Below, piece after piece: positions 61,796 through 64,000 of a DNA stretch of 64,000 nucleotides (positions are counted from its first letter, which is position 1; every line of letters begins with the position of its first letter). The stretch covers positions 1 to 64,000 of the forward strand of contig RAYM01000017.1 of NCBI GenBank assembly GCA_003611805.1, in the 5' to 3' direction. The notes under the pieces were generated by a model. The model was not told where the DNA came from. It was given only the letters and a program-made list of their open reading frames with translations, and ran no database searches. This DNA comes from a bacterium 1xD42-87 (lineage in GTDB: Bacteria > Bacillota > Clostridia > Lachnospirales > Lachnospiraceae). The position numbers were made by a program, and so were the translations under genes.

Positions 61796-62103
61796 ACAGA
61801 TAATCCCCACAGTGATTCTTTTTTTACAGTTTATGTGGGAGGAGGCGGGTTTATGCGTGGGGATTTTTGTGTTGCATCTGTAGGACATTGCAAATGGTTC
61901 CACTATGGGGCTATAAATAATCTAAGATAGAAATATCTCCAAATTTTAATAGAGTGGAATTTAAAGGATAACCCTGCATAGCAGAATCAGGGAAACTACC
62001 CCCTGTAGATATAGAAGCAAAGCAAAACTACGTGTTAACGGATACAGTCTGCAGGAGCTCCCCGGCAAACGCACGCGGAACTTGGAAAACAGGGTGTTTT
62101 GGC

Positions 62104-62133
62104 TTGACAAAAGAATCAAAAAACTGATATGAT
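62104..62133 (+). promoter_or_regulatory. Promoter of glnA
   Basis: TTGACA at 62104, an 18-base spacer and TATGAT at 62128. About ten bases downstream a 7-bp stem AAGGGCG/CGCCCTT (62144-62174) followed by TCG forms a leader hairpin that could be a weak attenuator. Confidence 0.8.
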
Positions 62134-62211
62134 TGTACCGAACAAGGGCGTTCTCAGAGGGATAGAGCGCCCTTTCGCTATGTATAGGCAGAGAAAGAAA
62201 GGCGGTATCGC

Positions 62212-63546
62212 ATGAGAAAAAACTATAACAGGGAAGATATCATAAAGCTGGTCGAGGAGGAGGACGTGGAGTTTATCAGACTCCAGTTTACGGACATTTT
62301 TGGTAATTTGAAAAATCTGGCGATTACGGCGGGACAGCTTGAGAAAGCGCTTGACAACGATTGTATGTTTGACGGCTCTTCCATTGAAGGCTTTGCAGGT
62401 GTGGAGGAATCGGATATGTATCTGCATCCGGATTTTGGCACGCTGGAAATTTTCCCGTGGAGACCCCAGCAGGGAAAGGTGGCGCGCCTGATCTGTGACG
62501 TATACCGCCCCGACAGAACCCCATTTGCGGGAGATCCACGTTATGTTTTGAAGCGGGCGATCCGGGAGGCGGAAGAGATGGGCTTTACCTTCCGGGTGGG
62601 GGCGGAGTGCGAATTTTTCCTGTTCCATCTGGATGACAACGGAATGCCGACCACGCTTACCCACGAAAAAGCAGGCTATTTTGATGTCGGACCGATTGAC
62701 TTCGGGGAGAATGCGAGGCGAGACATGGTGCTTACTCTGGAAGATATGGGGTTTGTGGTGGAGGCATCCCACCATGATGTGGCGCCGGCGCAGCATGAGA
62801 TCAGTTTTCGCTATGACGACGCGCTGACGACGGCGGACAATATTATGACTTTTAAGCTGGCAGTCAGAACCATCGCAAAGAGGCACGGGCTTCATGCCAG
62901 TTTTATGCCGAAGCCCAGATATGGTGTCAACGGTTCCGGCATGCATATCAACATGTCGCTTCTGAAGGACGGAAAAAATATTTTTGCGGATGAAAAAGGC
63001 ACCCATGGGCTGAGCCGTGGCGCGTATGCTTTTCTGGGCGGTGTTATGGAACATATGCGGGGCATGACAGCGATTATGAATCCGATTGTCAATTCCTATA
63101 AAAGGCTTGTGCCAGGGTTCGAGGCGCCGGCGTATATTGCCTGGAGTGCGACAAACAGAAGCACTTTAATCCGTATTCCGGCTGCTGCGGGGGACGCGGT
63201 GCGGATGGAACTTCGCAACCCTGATCCGACGGCAAATCCGTACCTGGCGCTGGCGGCGGTTCTGCGTGCGGGACTTGATGGAATTAAGAGGCAGACATCT
63301 GTGCCGGAGAGTGTGGACTGCAATATTTTCCATATGAGTGAGCAGGAGCGGAGAGTGCGGAAGATAGAGGAGCTGCCGGGGACACTGGCGGAAGCGATTT
63401 CCTGCATGGAGAAGGACAGGTTTATGAGAGAGACGCTGGGAGACCATGTGTTTGAGAAATATATTTCGTTGAAAAAGGAGGAATGGAACCGCTACCGCAG
63501 TCAGGTTACGGACTGGGAGATAAGCGAGTATCTGAACCGGTTTTAA
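62212..63546 (+). CDS. glnA: Glutamine synthetase, type I
   Basis: A 444-residue enzyme that makes glutamine from glutamate, ammonia and ATP. Blocks: MFDGSSIEGFAGVEESDMYL, GAECEFFLF, VAPAQHEISF, NGSGMHINMSL, YKRLVPGFEAPAYIAWS and RIPAA. It has the short GSI-alpha form, without the long adenylylation loop. GAAAGGCGGTATCGC precedes the ATG. The ANTAR regulator gene that follows is likely cotranscribed. Confidence 0.97.
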   Translation: MRKNYNREDIIKLVEEEDVEFIRLQFTDIFGNLKNLAITAGQLEKALDNDCMFDGSSIEGFAGVEESDMYLHPDFGTLEIFPWRPQQGKVARLICDVYRPDRTPFAGDPRYVLKRAIREAEEMGFTFRVGAECEFFLFHLDDNGMPTTLTHEKAGYFDVGPIDFGENARRDMVLTLEDMGFVVEASHHDVAPAQHEISFRYDDALTTADNIMTFKLAVRTIAKRHGLHASFMPKPRYGVNGSGMHINMSLLKDGKNIFADEKGTHGLSRGAYAFLGGVMEHMRGMTAIMNPIVNSYKRLVPGFEAPAYIAWSATNRSTLIRIPAAAGDAVRMELRNPDPTANPYLALAAVLRAGLDGIKRQTSVPESVDCNIFHMSEQERRVRKIEELPGTLAEAISCMEKDRFMRETLGDHVFEKYISLKKEEWNRYRSQVTDWEISEYLNRF

Positions 63547-63618
63547 ACCTGGTCGATGTTCCGTGGGTTAGGCAGAATAAAATAATGCGCATTTTGCATA
63601 AAGGAAGGGGGTGAGCGT

Positions 63619-64000
63619 GTGTTTAACATCATAGTGGTTCTTCCAAAACCAGAGGATGCCAAGGGCATCCGCAATCTGCTTGTGAAGAACGGATTCCGGG
63701 TGGACAGTGTGTGCACGACAGGCTCCCAGGCGCTTAGCAGAATGGACGATCTGAATGGCGGGCTTGTGATCTGCAGTTACAGGATGTCCGATATGATGTA
63801 CCATGAACTGCACGCCTGCCTTCCCAAAGGCTTTGAGATGCTGCTGCTCGCTTCCGCGAATGTGCTGCAGGAGTGCGACCTTCGCGATATGATGAGTCTT
63901 GCCATGCCGCTTAAGGTGCATGATCTGATCAACACGGTGGATATGATGGGGCAGGCGATTGAGCGGCGAAAGAGGAGGGAAAGGCAGCGCCCCAGAGAGC
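63619..64000 (+). CDS. ANTAR-type response regulator, N-terminal part
   Basis: A frame starting with GTG 63619 after AAGGAAGGGGG and running off the window. The 127 codons read FNIIVVLPKPEDAKGIRNLL, NGFRVDSVCTTGSQALS, GLVICSYRMSDMMYHEL and LPKGFEMLLLASAN, a degenerate receiver whose phosphorylation Asp is replaced (ICSY), ending with a helix INTVDMMGQAIERRKRRE that leads towards an ANTAR RNA-binding domain. Its position after glnA matches nitrogen-control antitermination regulators. Confidence 0.8.
   Translation, partial: MFNIIVVLPKPEDAKGIRNLLVKNGFRVDSVCTTGSQALSRMDDLNGGLVICSYRMSDMMYHELHACLPKGFEMLLLASANVLQECDLRDMMSLAMPLKVHDLINTVDMMGQAIERRKRRERQRPRE

Noticed and set aside
63568..63921. Minus-strand frame at the right end
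   Set aside because: Antisense to the ANTAR-type regulator frame on the plus strand, which has a ribosome binding site and recognisable receiver-domain sequence.

Overview
The window reads as chromosomal DNA of an anaerobic, spore-forming Clostridia, most like a Lachnospiraceae. This is judged from gene content (an Agr-type peptide system, a glucose PTS, a PdaB-like sporulation deacetylase, a DUF5722 lipoprotein, glnA followed by an ANTAR regulator) and from strong AGGAGG-type ribosome binding sites and TTGACA/TATAAT promoters. There are no rRNA or tRNA genes and no CRISPR array.

Left part (1-4.9 kb): the right end of an IS66 element has landed at the very 5' end of an orphan agrBD pair. A hypothetical protein, the nonsense-mutated start of a secreted protein and a gutted second IS66 follow. 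4.9-9.2 kb: an envelope operon (BMP-type lipoprotein, DUF5722 lipoprotein, GT2 glycosyltransferase, LspA-like peptidase). 9.2-13.2 kb: carbamate kinase, a PAS-GGDEF-EAL protein with a degenerate GGDEF motif, and a LacI regulator. 13.5-17.3 kb: a sugar operon (xylulokinase, DUF4867, fucose/arabinose-isomerase-like enzyme) with several intergenic stem-loops. 17.5-18.7 kb: a protein with two FliD-like modules. 19-23.2 kb: a complete glucose PTS operon (crr-ptsI-ptsH-ptsG) behind a structured leader with a terminator; its HPr has Lys at position 46 instead of the regulatory Ser.

Centre (23.7-34.9 kb): an 11.1-kb integrated element, visibly richer in A+T, splits a PdaB-like polysaccharide deacetylase gene. 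Both ends can be placed to the base: a 2-bp TG core flanked by 14-bp inverted arms. Removing one copy of the element restores a 334-codon reading frame. It encodes a large serine recombinase and resistance- or stress-type cargo: a lipoprotein with an XRE regulator, a GNAT, a flavodoxin-type reductase with an HxlR regulator, and a two-component system with an FtsX-type ABC transporter. The last two transcription units share a near-identical 22-bp direct-repeat operator. No relaxase or conjugation gene is present.

Right part (35-64 kb): housekeeping and envelope genes. A DUF3237 gene lies between two identical 42-bp terminator/promoter cassettes, the second of which drives carB. An ABC-2 exporter operon sits behind a promoter, a 25-residue leader peptide, a highly structured leader RNA with a terminator, and two 120-bp tandem repeats. 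Then come an NhaC antiporter, a propeller-like lipoprotein, an acyltransferase, a GT2-TPR protein, hisC, a small export protein, a membrane-anchored GH20 hexosaminidase, a methyltransferase, an ArnT/PMT-like glycosyltransferase, Hsp33, NAD synthase, a Uma2 nuclease-fold protein, glnA and the start of an ANTAR regulator. A 41-42-nt hairpin motif with compensatory base changes occurs directly after carB and after the GT2-TPR gene.

Family names come from recognising motifs in the sequence, not from searches. Sites given to the base were read directly.
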